NCBI RefSeq assembly: GCF_900101265.1
Contig: NZ_FMZS01000006.1
Coordinates: 310,001-374,000 of the forward strand
Length of the DNA stretch: 64,000 nt
Reading direction: 5' to 3'
Source: Massilia sp. PDC64
Lineage (GTDB): Bacteria > Pseudomonadota > Gammaproteobacteria > Burkholderiales > Burkholderiaceae_D
The translations under genes and the position numbers were made by a program. Shown here one piece after another: positions 35,630 through 45,426 of the stretch; within the stretch, counting starts at the first letter, position 1, and each line of letters opens with the position of its first letter. The notes under the pieces are model-generated. The model saw nothing but the letters and a program-made list of their open reading frames with translations. It did no database searches and had not been told where the DNA came from.

Positions 35630-36573
35630 CCGCTGGCCGCCCAGCCCCGCAACCCGGCTATCGCCTCTTCCTTCATTTTCGCCTCGATCTCGATCCACGG
35701 TGCCTCGGCGTACGCCGCCGGCATCGTCGTGATGAGGTCCGCGTGCTGGCGATCGTTGAATCCGTCGCGGCCGTTCGAGATGTGGACGACCTGGTGCGCC
35801 GGCTCGGGCCACGTCGCGCGCGCCGCGGCCAGCATCGCGGCTACGCTCGGGTCGTCGTAGCTGGCGAGCTTGTCGTGCACGACGTGGTGGTGCGCGTCGA
35901 ACACCATCGGCACGCCGGCGCGCACGCACACGTCGAGAATCTCGTCCGCGCCGTACGCATACTCGTCGTTCTCCAGGCACAGGCGCAGGCGGATCGCATC
36001 GGGGAGCGCGCGGATGCGGTCGACGAGCGCGTCGCTGCGGTTCGCCTTGCCGCCGTGGATTTCGAGCAGCGCCCATGGCGAGCGCGGTTGCTCCAGCAAG
36101 TCCATGATGTCGGCGTGCATCTGCAGGATCTTGACGCTGTTGGCGACGACGTCGGGCGAGTCGGAACTGAGCACCACGAACTGGTCCGGATGCATCACGA
36201 GGCGCAGCCCGAGCTCCGTCGCGCGTCGCCCCGTGCGCGCGAGCGCAGGCGCGAGGGGCGCCATCACGGCGCGGCCGATGTCCTCGTCGAAGAACGGGAA
36301 GATCGACGACGGGATGCGGTACAGGCGGATGCCGTTGCGGCGGCAGTATTGCAGCGCGCCGTCCAGCGTCTGCAGGTTGTCGCGGTAGATATCGTCGAGC
36401 AGCTTGCGCTGGCCGTCGTCCGACTGCTCCAGCAGGCGCTTGCGCGTCACGGTGCGGTAGCGGATGTCCTTCGAGACGGTGATGCAGACCAGGCCGAGCT
36501 GGGGCGGAGACGGGACGGGCATGGGGGAAGCGGGAGCGTTGGCGTTGGGATCATGGTCCCCCGATCCGCCCAT
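35626..36573 (-). CDS. uvsE: UV damage endonuclease UvsE (UVDE)
   Basis: A TIM-barrel endonuclease of 315 residues that nicks 5' of UV photoproducts and other distortions, an alternative to nucleotide excision repair. Typical motifs are [15 protein letters not shown] near the start, [51 protein letters not shown] (metal-binding His residues) and VHISNGRD. The first 25 residues are a Pro-rich extension of low conservation. A later ATG at 36522 is possible but has only a C-run ahead, so 36573 is kept. This is the third DNA-repair gene in the window. Confidence 0.9.
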   Translation of the reverse strand: MGGSGDHDPNANAPASPMPVPSPPQLGLVCITVSKDIRYRTVTRKRLLEQSDDGQRKLLDDIYRDNLQTLDGALQYCRRNGIRLYRIPSSIFPFFDEDIGRAVMAPLAPALARTGRRATELGLRLVMHPDQFVVLSSDSPDVVANSVKILQMHADIMDLLEQPRSPWALLEIHGGKANRSDALVDRIRALPDAIRLRLCLENDEYAYGADEILDVCVRAGVPMVFDAHHHVVHDKLASYDDPSVAAMLAAARATWPEPAHQVVHISNGRDGFNDRQHADLITTMPAAYAEAPWIEIEAKMKEEAIAGLRGWAASG

Positions 36574-36625
36574 GCCGTCAAACCAATGCGGCGCAGAAAT
36601 CTATAAAGAACAGGGCAAGGTCGGG

Positions 36626-39052
36626 TCACGCCGGTTCGGCGACCTGCAGCAGCGGCAGCGTGACGGTGAACGTGCTCCCGCGCCCCGGCCCGGCGCTGGC
36701 GGCGTCGACCTGGCCGCCGTGCAGTTCGACGAGCTTGCGCACGAGCGCGAGGCCCAGGCCCAGGCCGCCCTGGGCGCGGTCGAGCGTGCGCGAGCCTTGC
36801 GTGAACAGGTCGAACACGACGGGCAGCAGGTCGGGGCCGATGCCGTTGCCGTTATCGCGCACCGCGAGGTAGGCGTTGCCGTCGGCCGCTTCCAGTTCGA
36901 CCTCGATGTGGCCGCCCTCCGGCGTGTACTTGGCCGCGTTGGTGAGCAGGTTCGCGACCACCTGCACGAGGCGCGTGTGGTCGCCGTCCACCGTCACGGG
37001 CGACTCGCCGAGCGTGACGTCGAGCCTGTGGCGGCGCGCATCCACGAGCGGGCGGACCTGTTCGGCGGCCTCCGCGACGACGCGGCGCAGGTCGATCGGC
37101 TGCCTGGCCACGGCGACGAGGCCGCGCGTGACGCGCGAGACGTCCAGCAGGTCGTTCACGATGTGGCGCATGTGTGCGACCTGGCGCGCGATGATGTCGC
37201 TGATCTGCTTCACGCGCGGCTCGCCCGCATACGCGAGGCGCAGCATGTCGGCCGCGCTGGAGATCGGCGCCAGCGGGTTCCTCAGCTCGTGCGCCAGCAT
37301 GGCGAGGAATTCGTCCTTGCGCCGGTCCGCGAGCTGCAGCGCTTCTTCCGCGCGCTTGCGCTCCGTGATGTCGATCGCGACGACGTGCACGACGGTGCTG
37401 CGTCCATCGGCCCCGAGGCCGAGGCGGCCGCGCATGTCGATCCACGCGAGGCGGCCGTCGTCGGCGCGGCGGATGCGCGGCGTGGCGCGGTATTCGCCGC
37501 CGGCGCGGATGGCCTGTTCGACCGTGTCGCGCAGGGCCTGGCGGTCGTCCGGATGGACGAGCTTCTGCAGCTCGGCGGTGTTGCGCCAGTTCTTGCCGAA
37601 TACGCTGTGCAGATTGGCCGAGAAGGTCACCTGGCCGCTGTCCGGGTCACGCTCCCACACGGCCATGCGGGCGGCGACGAGGCCTTGCTGCAGGCGCTCC
37701 TCGCTGTAGCGCACGGCGCGCTCGGCCCGTTCCAGCGGCGTGACGTCGGTGCACGTGCCGAACCACTGGACGATCTGGCCGGCCTCGTCGCGCAGCGGTG
37801 CCACCGAGGTGAAGAAGCTGCGGTAGCGACCGTCCGCGCCGCGCAGCGGGAAGGTCATCTGCGCCATGTTGCCGCTGGCGAGGGCTTCCTTCCAGCGCCG
37901 CATCACCTGCGGCAGCACTTCGGGGTCGTGGTAGCGGTGCCACTCGGCGGCGCCGGTGCTCCCCGGCGGGCTGCCCGTGAATTCGTGCCAGCGTTCGTTG
38001 AACCAGATGATGTTGCCGTCCGGGTCGGCCATCCATACGAGCTGAGGGATGTTGTTCGCGAGCTGCAGGAACTTGCGGCGTTCTTCTTCCAGGCGCGCGC
38101 GCTGTTCGTACAGGCGGTCGAGCATGCGGTTCAGTGCGCGCGCCAGGCTGACGACTTCGCGCGAGCCCTCGAGCGGCGCGCGCTGCGTGCCGATGTCGTC
38201 GCCCAGGCTGGCGGAGAACGTCTCCAGGCGGCGCAGGTCGCGCGTGAGGCCGTACGCCAGCCGCGACGCGAGAATGAACACGACCAGCGCGAGCAGGCAG
38301 GCCACGACGAGGATCAGGAGGTACTGCGGCCCCGACGTCTCCAGCGGCAGCGGCAGGCGGCGCTCGTCCTCGCGCAGCACGAGGCCCAGGTGGGCCAGGC
38401 GCGGCGGCAGCGGCACGGGCGCGGCGATCTCGTGCGGGCCGCCCGCCTTCCTGCCGGCCGATGCGGCCGCGAGGACGGCCCATGACGTGGGCTTCAGGTC
38501 CGCCAGACGCACCTTGTACATCAGGGCGCCCTCCGGCGTGCGCGTGCGCTGGTAGCGCAGCAGCACGACGCCGAGCAGTTCGCCGCCGTCGGGACCCGTC
38601 TGCAATATGGCACGGTCGTCGCCGTTTTCCAGGCGCGCGCGCAGCCACGCGAGGTCCGCGTCCGTGAAGCCGGGCACGCCGTTGTCCGCGATCTCCTTGC
38701 CTTCGAAATCCGTGAACACCAGGCGCAGCGGGATGCCGTTCATCTGGCGCAGGCCGTGCAGGAACGGCGTCAGATAGGTTTCCTTGCCCGCGCTGTCGAC
38801 GAGCGCCGTGGCCAGGATCGGACTCGCGCCCACTTCGTGCAGGCGCGTGACGACGGCTTCCAGGTTGTGGCCCACGGTCGTGGCGTGGAACGCGACTTCG
38901 CGTTGCTGCAACAGGGCGTTGGCCTGCGCGCGCTGGTGGTCGATCAGCCAGAACGAGACGCCGGCGATGAGCAGGACGGCGGCCGCCGTCAGGATCGCGG
39001 CCGCGTTCGCGAAGCGGCGCGCCAGGCTGGCCGGGGCGGAGTCGTCGATCAT
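36626..39052 (-). CDS. Membrane PAS-domain sensor histidine kinase
   Basis: An 808-residue kinase. The N-terminal helix (about 17-37, AAAVLLIAGVSFWLIDH) is followed by a periplasmic CHASE-like domain (40-230), then a second helix (about 240-262, LLILVVACLLALVVFILASR), HAMP, a PAS domain (about 325-435, LVWMADPDGNIIWFNERWHE), a second PAS (about 455-570), HisKA with His588 in AMLAHELRNPLAP, and an HATPase domain with NLLTNAAKYTP, DNGNGI and GGLGLGLAL. There is no receiver domain. The ATG follows the stop of the solute-binding protein gene by one base, so the two are co-translated. This suggests that the kinase reads ligand through that binding protein. Confidence 0.9.
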   Translation of the reverse strand: MIDDSAPASLARRFANAAAILTAAAVLLIAGVSFWLIDHQRAQANALLQQREVAFHATTVGHNLEAVVTRLHEVGASPILATALVDSAGKETYLTPFLHGLRQMNGIPLRLVFTDFEGKEIADNGVPGFTDADLAWLRARLENGDDRAILQTGPDGGELLGVVLLRYQRTRTPEGALMYKVRLADLKPTSWAVLAAASAGRKAGGPHEIAAPVPLPPRLAHLGLVLREDERRLPLPLETSGPQYLLILVVACLLALVVFILASRLAYGLTRDLRRLETFSASLGDDIGTQRAPLEGSREVVSLARALNRMLDRLYEQRARLEEERRKFLQLANNIPQLVWMADPDGNIIWFNERWHEFTGSPPGSTGAAEWHRYHDPEVLPQVMRRWKEALASGNMAQMTFPLRGADGRYRSFFTSVAPLRDEAGQIVQWFGTCTDVTPLERAERAVRYSEERLQQGLVAARMAVWERDPDSGQVTFSANLHSVFGKNWRNTAELQKLVHPDDRQALRDTVEQAIRAGGEYRATPRIRRADDGRLAWIDMRGRLGLGADGRSTVVHVVAIDITERKRAEEALQLADRRKDEFLAMLAHELRNPLAPISSAADMLRLAYAGEPRVKQISDIIARQVAHMRHIVNDLLDVSRVTRGLVAVARQPIDLRRVVAEAAEQVRPLVDARRHRLDVTLGESPVTVDGDHTRLVQVVANLLTNAAKYTPEGGHIEVELEAADGNAYLAVRDNGNGIGPDLLPVVFDLFTQGSRTLDRAQGGLGLGLALVRKLVELHGGQVDAASAGPGRGSTFTVTLPLLQVAEPA

Positions 39053-39053
39053 G

Positions 39054-40262
39054 TCAGTCGCCTGCCGGCACCAGGACGCCGTCCGCGCGGTAGCGCGCCA
39101 GGAGCAGGTCGTCCGGGCCGAGTGCCTCGTGGCGGGTCGGCGTGAACGGCGGGGCGTAGGTCTTGACGAGGCCCCGGTACGTCCCGAGACGCTCGAGCGC
39201 GTCGCGCACGGCCTTGCGGTCGGTGCTGCCGGCGCGGTCGATCGCGAGCGCGAGGATGTGCGTGAGGTCGTAGGCATGCGCGACGCCCACGGGACCCTTG
39301 ATGTCCTCGATGCGGCGGACCGTCGACACCTGCGCCGCGCTGGCGAGGAAACGTTTTACGCGCACAGGGTCGGCGCGGAAGAAGCTGAAGGTCTGGATCA
39401 CGGAAAAATCGACCTGCTGCAGCGCCGGTCCCGCCTGGACCGCGAATTCGCCGCCCGTCACGCCCCAGTGGTTCAGGATGGGCAGGCGTTGTTCTTTCGG
39501 CAGCGCGGCCACCTCGCGCACGAGGATCGCCGCCTCGTCGTCGTTGGCGACGAGGACGATGGCCTGGGCGCCGGCCGCGCGCAGGTGCTGGTAGTTGTCG
39601 ACGAGGCTCGTGTCGCGCCAGTTGTACCACGAGGTGCCGACGAGCTTCAGCGCGGGCAACTTTTCCGCCGCGCGTGTCGCCGCCTGGGCGTTGCTGCGGC
39701 CCCAGGACGTATTGGTCAGCAGCAGGCCGATGCGGTCGAGGCTGCGCCGGTGCGCCGTCTGCAACAGCTTCGGCATGGCGAGGGAATCGCGCAGCGACAG
39801 GCGGTACACGTAGTTCGGGCGCATGTCGTTGTCGACGATGATGTCGGCCGACGACCACGGCGCCATGAACAGCGTCTGCGTGGCGCGCAGGGTCGGCAGT
39901 TCCTCGATGATGACGGGACTGAAGCGGCCGCCGAACACCGCCACGAGATCGGGCATCGCCGCGAATTCCTGGATGTTGCGGATGCCGCGCGCGGGGATCG
40001 AGCGATGGTCTTTCGTCACGACCTGCAACGGCCGGCCATGCAGCACGCCGCCCGCCGCGTTGATCTCGGCGATGGCCGCGCGCATGCCCAGTTCGACGGC
40101 CTGGGCCGATGTCGAATTGTCCAGTCCGAATTCGCCGTCGATCCCCAGCAGCACGGGCCGGGGCGTGGCCGCGCGTGCCGTCGGCAGCAACAGGCCGGAA
40201 AGCGACAGGGTGGCGGTGACGAACCGGCGGCGGGAAGAGAACGTGGTATTCGAGGCGGACAT
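39054..40262 (-). CDS. Periplasmic ABC-type solute-binding protein (Leu/Ile/Val-binding fold)
   Basis: A 402-residue type I periplasmic binding protein with an N-terminal export signal containing SSRRRFVTATLSLSG, which looks Tat-like. The mature protein starts near VLLGIDGEFGLD and shows ELGMRAAIAEINAAGGVLHG, typical of branched-chain amino-acid receptor proteins (Peripla_BP_6). No permease or ATPase gene is near; the next gene, one base away, is a sensor kinase. A sensing role is therefore likelier than transport. The ATG at 40262 is chosen over an in-frame TTG at 40277. Ligand unknown. Confidence 0.85.
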   Translation of the reverse strand: MSASNTTFSSRRRFVTATLSLSGLLLPTARAATPRPVLLGIDGEFGLDNSTSAQAVELGMRAAIAEINAAGGVLHGRPLQVVTKDHRSIPARGIRNIQEFAAMPDLVAVFGGRFSPVIIEELPTLRATQTLFMAPWSSADIIVDNDMRPNYVYRLSLRDSLAMPKLLQTAHRRSLDRIGLLLTNTSWGRSNAQAATRAAEKLPALKLVGTSWYNWRDTSLVDNYQHLRAAGAQAIVLVANDDEAAILVREVAALPKEQRLPILNHWGVTGGEFAVQAGPALQQVDFSVIQTFSFFRADPVRVKRFLASAAQVSTVRRIEDIKGPVGVAHAYDLTHILALAIDRAGSTDRKAVRDALERLGTYRGLVKTYAPPFTPTRHEALGPDDLLLARYRADGVLVPAGD

Positions 40263-40520
40263 GGCAATCGCTGACAAGGCGGAATCTGGAATTCTAACGT
40301 CATACCGGCAGGCTTTACTTCATTCTGCGACGAAATGGCGTTGTGGTGCCGCAACTAAATGTTCCAATGAGAAATATGGCGTGTATCATGGAATCGTGAC
40401 ACGGCCCCGCCCACGCAGGCGCGGCACGTGAGGGCCCTATCCTCGCCCAGTTCACCGCTCCGGCCCGCCGCCACGACCCGCCGCGCGCATCCGCAGCATT
40501 ACCGTTTCCTCGAGGTGCAC

Positions 40521-42179
40521 ATGAACATCCAGAATCTCAAAATCGGAGCCCGGCTCGGGCTCGCGTTCGCCGCCGTGCTCGCACTGTCGGCCATGCTGAC
40601 CGTCGTCGGCGCCCTGCGCCTGCAATATGTGGTCAGCGCGACCGCGGACATGGACGCGTCGATCCGCAAGACGCGCCTTGCCGACCGCTGGCTGGCCAGC
40701 ACCCGCATCAACCGCGCCCTGACCGAGGCACGCCTGCGCGCCATCGACGAGCAGGACCGCGAGCGCATCAACGTCAAGATGAAGGCGAACAGCGAAGAGA
40801 TCAACCGCATCGACGAGGAATTGCAGCGTCTCGTCGCGAGCAGCGAAGGGAAGCGGTTGCTGGCGGCGCTCAACGAGCGGCGCAAGGCGTACACGGCGGC
40901 GCGCAAGAAGCTGTTTGCGCTCAAGGATGGCGGTAGCGTCGACCAGGCCGCCATCGAGCACGCGGCCGATGCCGGGATGAATCCGGCGCTCGCCGCATAC
41001 GAGGCGGCGGCGGCCGACCTGGCCGAGCACCAGAAGACGGGCTTCGACGCCGCCAAGACGCGCGTCGAAGACGTCGCCGCGAGCGGCCGCGTGCTGCTGG
41101 TCGGCGTCGGCGTCGTGGCCGTGCTGCTGGGCGCGGCGCTGGCATGGTGGCTCACGCGCAGCATTACCGGCCCGCTGCGCCGGGCGGTGGACGTCGCCAA
41201 CGCCGTCGCGCAGGGCGACCTGACGACGCGGATCGACGTCGTCAGCCGCGACGAGACGGGCGAACTGATGATCGCGCTGCAGACGATGAACGCGAACCTG
41301 AACGCGCTCGTGACGCGCGTGCGCAGCGGTGCCGACACCATTGCCACCGTCGCCGTCGAAGTGGCTACCGGCAACCACGATTTGTCGGCGCGCACCGAAC
41401 AGCAGGCCGGCGCGCTGGAAGAGAGCGCGGCGTCGATGGAAGAATTGACGGGCACCGTGCGCCAGAACGCGGAGAATGCCCGGCAGGGCAACCAGATGGC
41501 GGCGTCGGCGTCGACCGTGGCCGTGCGCGGCGGCGAGGTCGTCGCGCAGGTGGTCGAGACGATGGGCGCGATCGATGCGTCGTCCAAGAAGATCGTCGAC
41601 ATCATTGGCGTCATCGACGGCATCGCGTTCCAGACCAACATCCTGGCCCTGAACGCGGCCGTGGAAGCGGCGCGCGCGGGCGAGCAGGGACGCGGCTTCG
41701 CCGTCGTGGCGAACGAGGTGCGCACGCTGGCCCAGCGCTCGGCGGGTGCGGCGAAGGAGATCAAGGAACTCATCGGCGACTCCGTCGACAAGGTCGCCGC
41801 CGGTTCGCGCCTCGTCGGCGAGGCCGGCACGACGATCCAGGAAGTCGTCGCCAGCGTGCGCCGCGTGTCGGACATCATGGCGGAGATCTCTGCCGCGTCG
41901 GGCGAGCAGAGCGCCGGCATCGACCAGGTCGGCGCCGCGATCCAGCAGATGGACCAGGCGACGCAGCAGAACGCGGCGCTCGTCGAACAGGCCGCGGCGG
42001 CCACGGAATCCATGCAGGAGCAGGCGCGCAGCCTGGCGGAGGCGGTCAGCGTGTTCAAGCTGGACCACGCGGGCGCACCCGCGCCCATGTCGGCAGCGCG
42101 CGCGCCGGCCCGGTCGCAGCCCGCGCGTGCGACCCGTCGACCGGTAGCGGCCGGCGGCAAGGGCTGGGAATTGTTTTAA
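40521..42179 (+). CDS. Methyl-accepting chemotaxis protein with C-terminal GWELF tether
   Basis: A 552-residue chemoreceptor. It has a membrane helix (about 10-30), a four-helix-bundle ligand domain (35-190), a second helix (about 190-212, [21 protein letters not shown]), HAMP (212-265), and a signalling hairpin (270-520) whose tip carries [19 protein letters not shown]. Methylation-region sequences such as [20 protein letters not shown] are present. The last five residues, GWELF, fit the x-W-x-x-F pentapeptide that tethers CheR and CheB on high-abundance receptors. A flexible Ala/Pro/Arg linker precedes it. GAGG stands six bases before the ATG at 40521. A strong terminator follows. Confidence 0.93.
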   Translation: MNIQNLKIGARLGLAFAAVLALSAMLTVVGALRLQYVVSATADMDASIRKTRLADRWLASTRINRALTEARLRAIDEQDRERINVKMKANSEEINRIDEELQRLVASSEGKRLLAALNERRKAYTAARKKLFALKDGGSVDQAAIEHAADAGMNPALAAYEAAAADLAEHQKTGFDAAKTRVEDVAASGRVLLVGVGVVAVLLGAALAWWLTRSITGPLRRAVDVANAVAQGDLTTRIDVVSRDETGELMIALQTMNANLNALVTRVRSGADTIATVAVEVATGNHDLSARTEQQAGALEESAASMEELTGTVRQNAENARQGNQMAASASTVAVRGGEVVAQVVETMGAIDASSKKIVDIIGVIDGIAFQTNILALNAAVEAARAGEQGRGFAVVANEVRTLAQRSAGAAKEIKELIGDSVDKVAAGSRLVGEAGTTIQEVVASVRRVSDIMAEISAASGEQSAGIDQVGAAIQQMDQATQQNAALVEQAAAATESMQEQARSLAEAVSVFKLDHAGAPAPMSAARAPARSQPARATRRPVAAGGKGWELF

Positions 42180-42197
42180 TCGACCACGCGGATGCCG

Positions 42198-42240
42198 CGC
42201 CCGCCGCTTTGCCTTTGGGCAGCGGCGGGCGTTTTCTTTT
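42198..42240 (+). terminator. Rho-independent terminator after the first chemoreceptor
   Basis: A perfect eleven-pair GC stem (cgcccgccgct with agcggcgggcg), a 12-base loop and a T-rich tail (ttttctttt). It separates the two neighbouring chemoreceptor genes into different transcription units. Confidence 0.9.
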
Positions 42241-42436
42241 ATGAAATGACTTTTGTGTCATGTTGGTGCGAATTTCCGCACCGAAATGGTGATCAGTGAT
42301 CGAAGTTGGTGCGCATAGGCGTGAGATAGCGCAAGAATGCGTGATTTTGTGGACTGATGGCAACAGATTAGTATCGTAGGCCCGGAAACTGCTCTACAGT
42401 TTGGTAGCGCCACCATACTTACAAACAGTCATCGCC

Positions 42437-44044
42437 ATGTTCTCGAACCTCAGCATCAAGACCCGTCTCATCTTCCTGACCGTACTGTTGAGCACGGTCT
42501 CCATCGTCGTGGGCGTCGTCGGCCTCGTCAACCAGGGTGCCACGAATGCCGCGCTGGGCACCGTCTACAACGACCGCCTGGTACCCCTCAGCCAGCTCAG
42601 CCGTATCCTGTCGCTGATGCAGCAGAACCAGAACGTCCTGTCGAGCGCCGCGCTGGCGGCCGAGCCGGACAACGGCCCCGTGATCGCGGACGTCGAGGCG
42701 CGCATCCAGCAGATCAGTACATTGTGGGACCAGTACAAGGCCACTTACCTGACGCCGGAAGAGAAAGTGCTGGCCCAGACGTTCATCGAGAGCCGGCTGG
42801 CGTTCGTCCGCGAGGGACTCAAGCCGACCATGGCCGCGCTGCGCGCCAACGATGCGGACGAGGTCAAGAAGCTCGTCAAGGGCCCGCTGGCGTCGCGCTA
42901 CCTGCCGGCGCAGAAGAACATGCAGGCGCTCGTGCAACTGCAGCTGGACGTGGCGAAGTCGCACTACGACGCCGCGCTGGCACGCTACGAACGCACGCGC
43001 AATCTGTCGATCGCCCTGATCGTCATCGGCACGCTCGCGGGTGCCTGCGTCGCCGTGCTGCTGATCCGCGGCATCGGCGCATCGCTCGCCGAAGCCCTGC
43101 GCGCGGCCCGCAGCGTGGCGGCGGGCGACCTCACGCAGACCGTGCACATCGGGCGCAACGACGAGATCGGCGAGCTGCTCGGCGCGCTGCGCACCATGAA
43201 CACGTCGCTGGCGGACATCGTGGGCGAGGTCCGCAGCGGTACCGATACGATCGCGACGGCCTCGCGCCAGATCGCGGCCGGCAACCAGGACCTGTCGGCG
43301 CGCACCGAGCAGCAGGCGTCGTCGCTGGAAGAAACGGCCGCGTCGATGGAAGAGCTGACGTCGGCCGTGAAGCACAACGCGGACAACGCGCGGCAGGCCA
43401 ATGCGCTGGCGGAGGCGGCGAAGGGCGTGGCGGAGCGCGGCGGCGCCGTCATCGAGGACGTGGTCGGCACGATGGGCGACATCAGCGACGCGTCGCGCCG
43501 TATCGCCGAGATCATCGGCGTCATCGACGGGATCGCGTTCCAGACGAACATCCTGGCCCTGAACGCGGCCGTGGAAGCGGCGCGCGCGGGCGAGCAGGGA
43601 CGCGGGTTCGCCGTCGTGGCGTCCGAGGTGCGCAACCTCGCCCAGCGCTCGGCGGGCGCGGCGAAGGAGATCAAGGGGCTCATCGAGAGTTCCGTCGAAC
43701 GGGTGGAGACGGGCGGGCGTCTCGTCGGACAGGCCGGCGCGACGATGCGCGAGATCGTCGACAGCGTGCGGCGCGTTACCGACATCATGGGCGAGATCAC
43801 GTCGGCCAGCGCCGAACAGACGGCCGGCATCGGCCAGATCAACGTCGCGGTGGCGCAGATGGACCAGGTGACGCAGCAGAACGCCGCGCTGGTGGAGGAA
43901 GCGGCTGCGGCGGCCGGGGCGATGCACGAACAGGCGCAGCGCCTGGCCGCGGCAGTGGGCGTGTTCCGTGTCGCCCCGCGGCAGCCGCAGGCGGCCCGGC
44001 ACGCGGCGGGTGTTCAGCCGCGTGCGGCGCTGGCGCAGGCCTGA
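42437..44044 (+). CDS. Methyl-accepting chemotaxis protein without tether
   Basis: A 535-residue chemoreceptor paralogous to the one upstream. It has a first helix (about 10-30, [20 protein letters not shown]), a four-helix ligand-binding domain (35-185), a second helix (about 188-210, [19 protein letters not shown]), HAMP, and the signalling hairpin with the same tip ([19 protein letters not shown]). The tip region is almost identical at DNA level to that of its neighbour, while the sensory domains differ. It lacks the W-x-x-F end (its tail is RAALAQA), so it may rely on neighbouring receptors for methylation. The ATG at 42437 is preferred to an in-frame TTG at 42401. Confidence 0.92.
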   Translation: MFSNLSIKTRLIFLTVLLSTVSIVVGVVGLVNQGATNAALGTVYNDRLVPLSQLSRILSLMQQNQNVLSSAALAAEPDNGPVIADVEARIQQISTLWDQYKATYLTPEEKVLAQTFIESRLAFVREGLKPTMAALRANDADEVKKLVKGPLASRYLPAQKNMQALVQLQLDVAKSHYDAALARYERTRNLSIALIVIGTLAGACVAVLLIRGIGASLAEALRAARSVAAGDLTQTVHIGRNDEIGELLGALRTMNTSLADIVGEVRSGTDTIATASRQIAAGNQDLSARTEQQASSLEETAASMEELTSAVKHNADNARQANALAEAAKGVAERGGAVIEDVVGTMGDISDASRRIAEIIGVIDGIAFQTNILALNAAVEAARAGEQGRGFAVVASEVRNLAQRSAGAAKEIKGLIESSVERVETGGRLVGQAGATMREIVDSVRRVTDIMGEITSASAEQTAGIGQINVAVAQMDQVTQQNAALVEEAAAAAGAMHEQAQRLAAAVGVFRVAPRQPQAARHAAGVQPRAALAQA

Positions 44045-44045
44045 A

Positions 44046-44513
44046 TCAGAACTTGGCCTTCTGGGCCTGCAGCTGTTCGCGCAGCTGGTGCGCGTTGAAG
44101 TGGCTGTAGTCCTTGTTCAGTTCCAGATCGACGAGCGGCTTGAGCTGGTTGTCCAGCTGGCCGCGCAGCACGCCCAGGAACTTCGGCTCGGCCACCAGTT
44201 CAAGTTTCTGGAAGCGCTGTTCCTGCCAGCCCTTCAGCAGGAAGTTGCAGATGTCCTTCGCAAAGAATTCGGCATCGCGCTCATCCGGAGTCTGCGCCGG
44301 CTGGTACTGCTTGTTAGGCGTGGCGCCGCCCGTGTTGTGGATGCTCTGGCCGGCCGACGTCGGGCCGAGCCGGTCGGTGTTGATGTCCGACACGCGCAGG
44401 CGCGCCGTCGTGCTCACCATGTCTTCGACTTCGACATACGGTTGTTTCGGGTCCGATTCGGCAAAGATGCGGGCGCGGCCGGCGTCGGCGGATACGATCC
44501 AGGTGGTAGGCAT
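44046..44513 (-). CDS. Host attachment protein family (Host_attach-type)
   Basis: A 155-residue soluble protein starting MPTTWIVSADAGRARIF, the characteristic N-terminus of the 'protein required for attachment to host cells' family. The middle has a conserved FAKDICNFLLKGWQEQRFQKL helix and LVAEPKFLGVLRGQL. The family name derives from one plant-associated bacterium; in most others, including probably this one, the function is unknown. The fold resembles baeRF/eRF1 domain 2-like proteins. AGGGGGAAAGC precedes the ATG. It is divergent from the next small gene across 178 bases. Confidence 0.82.
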   Translation of the reverse strand: MPTTWIVSADAGRARIFAESDPKQPYVEVEDMVSTTARLRVSDINTDRLGPTSAGQSIHNTGGATPNKQYQPAQTPDERDAEFFAKDICNFLLKGWQEQRFQKLELVAEPKFLGVLRGQLDNQLKPLVDLELNKDYSHFNAHQLREQLQAQKAKF

Positions 44514-44691
44514 GCTTTCCCCCTTTTTTGTCCAAAATAAATTCCAAGGTGTAGGCCCCACCGGGGCCATACAGGCTGAGGGGAAGTCTATCCCATCCAG
44601 ATTTTTCGGGCGGTACGAAAGGCGCGCCCCGTCGGCATCGGCTGCGGCAGAATGCATCGACACGTATCGCAACCGAACACAGGAGAATCCG

Positions 44692-45090
44692 ATGAGCAAC
44701 CAGCAGAAAGACACGAACCAGGGCGCGCAGTCGCGCAGCGACACGACGTCGATGGCGGGCGCGCAGCCCGTGCAGGGGCAATCCGGCAAGGTCGGAGCCG
44801 ACATCGCGGGCCGCGCCGGCACCGATGCGGCGGCCGGCGCCACGATGGGCGGCGACGGCGGCCACGGCCTGCGCGGCCAGGACACGGCCGGCGGGCAGTC
44901 TGCGGACCAGGGGCTGAATCCCGGCACCGGCGCGGCCGTCGCGGGCGGCACGGGTCTCGGCGAAGCGGCGGATGCCGGCGACACCCGCACGGGCACCAGC
45001 AGCGGCGAGGGCGCGTCGCTCACGGGTGGCGACCCGAGCGGCGGCAACGTCCCGCCGCCGACGAACAAGGGCGGCGCGTCCGCAGCCTGA
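44692..45090 (+). CDS. Small hydrophilic Gly-rich protein, unknown
   Basis: A 132-residue protein with no signal peptide or membrane helix, rich in Gly, Ala, Thr, Ser and Asp and nearly free of hydrophobic residues, so it is probably disordered. It begins MSNQQKDTNQGAQSRSD and has repeated GG/GT turns (GATMGGDGGHGLRGQD). I recognise no family; the composition recalls small stress-induced hydrophilins, but that is inference. A good AGGAGAATCC site decides the start. It is followed three bases later by a small membrane-protein gene, so the two are an operon. Confidence 0.65.
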   Translation: MSNQQKDTNQGAQSRSDTTSMAGAQPVQGQSGKVGADIAGRAGTDAAAGATMGGDGGHGLRGQDTAGGQSADQGLNPGTGAAVAGGTGLGEAADAGDTRTGTSSGEGASLTGGDPSGGNVPPPTNKGGASAA

Positions 45091-45093
45091 CGC

Positions 45094-45294
45094 ATGCAGA
45101 AACTCCTCATCATCCTGGGCCTCGTGCTGCTCGCCGCAGGGCTCCTCTGGCCCTGGCTGCGCCGGCTGCCGCTGGGCCGTCTTCCCGGCGACATCCACGT
45201 CGTGCGCGAAGGCTTCTCCTTCAACTTCCCCATCGTTACGTGCCTCATCATCTCGATCGTCGTCTCGATCGTGCTGTGGATCTTCCGCCGCTGA
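45094..45294 (+). CDS. DUF2905 small membrane protein
   Basis: A 66-residue protein with two membrane helices (about 4-20 and 46-64) joined by LGRLPGDIHVVREGFSFNFP, the signature of the DUF2905 family of short bacterial membrane proteins of unknown role. The complete small fold is present. It follows the Gly-rich protein by three bases. Confidence 0.88.
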   Translation: MQKLLIILGLVLLAAGLLWPWLRRLPLGRLPGDIHVVREGFSFNFPIVTCLIISIVVSIVLWIFRR

Positions 45295-45426
45295 TTAGCA
45301 AGATTTGACAAACATCGTCGGAATTTCAACGAGACAATGCGCCCCATACGAAGACGAGAGACGCTGCAGCGTCCACGAATTCGAAACTGGCAAGGTTCTT
45401 TGATTACCACAGTTTTGGGAGAGCAC

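Noticed and set aside
34457-36076. 539-codon minus-strand frame opposite the aldo/keto reductase
   Set aside because: The plus strand holds a full aldo/keto reductase with all four catalytic residues, and the rest overlaps uvsE in the wrong frame.
45305-45338. TTGACA followed by GACAAT upstream of the TonB receptor as a sigma-70 promoter
   Set aside because: The -35 is perfect, but the spacing to the only -10-like box is 22 bases, too long for a normal promoter.
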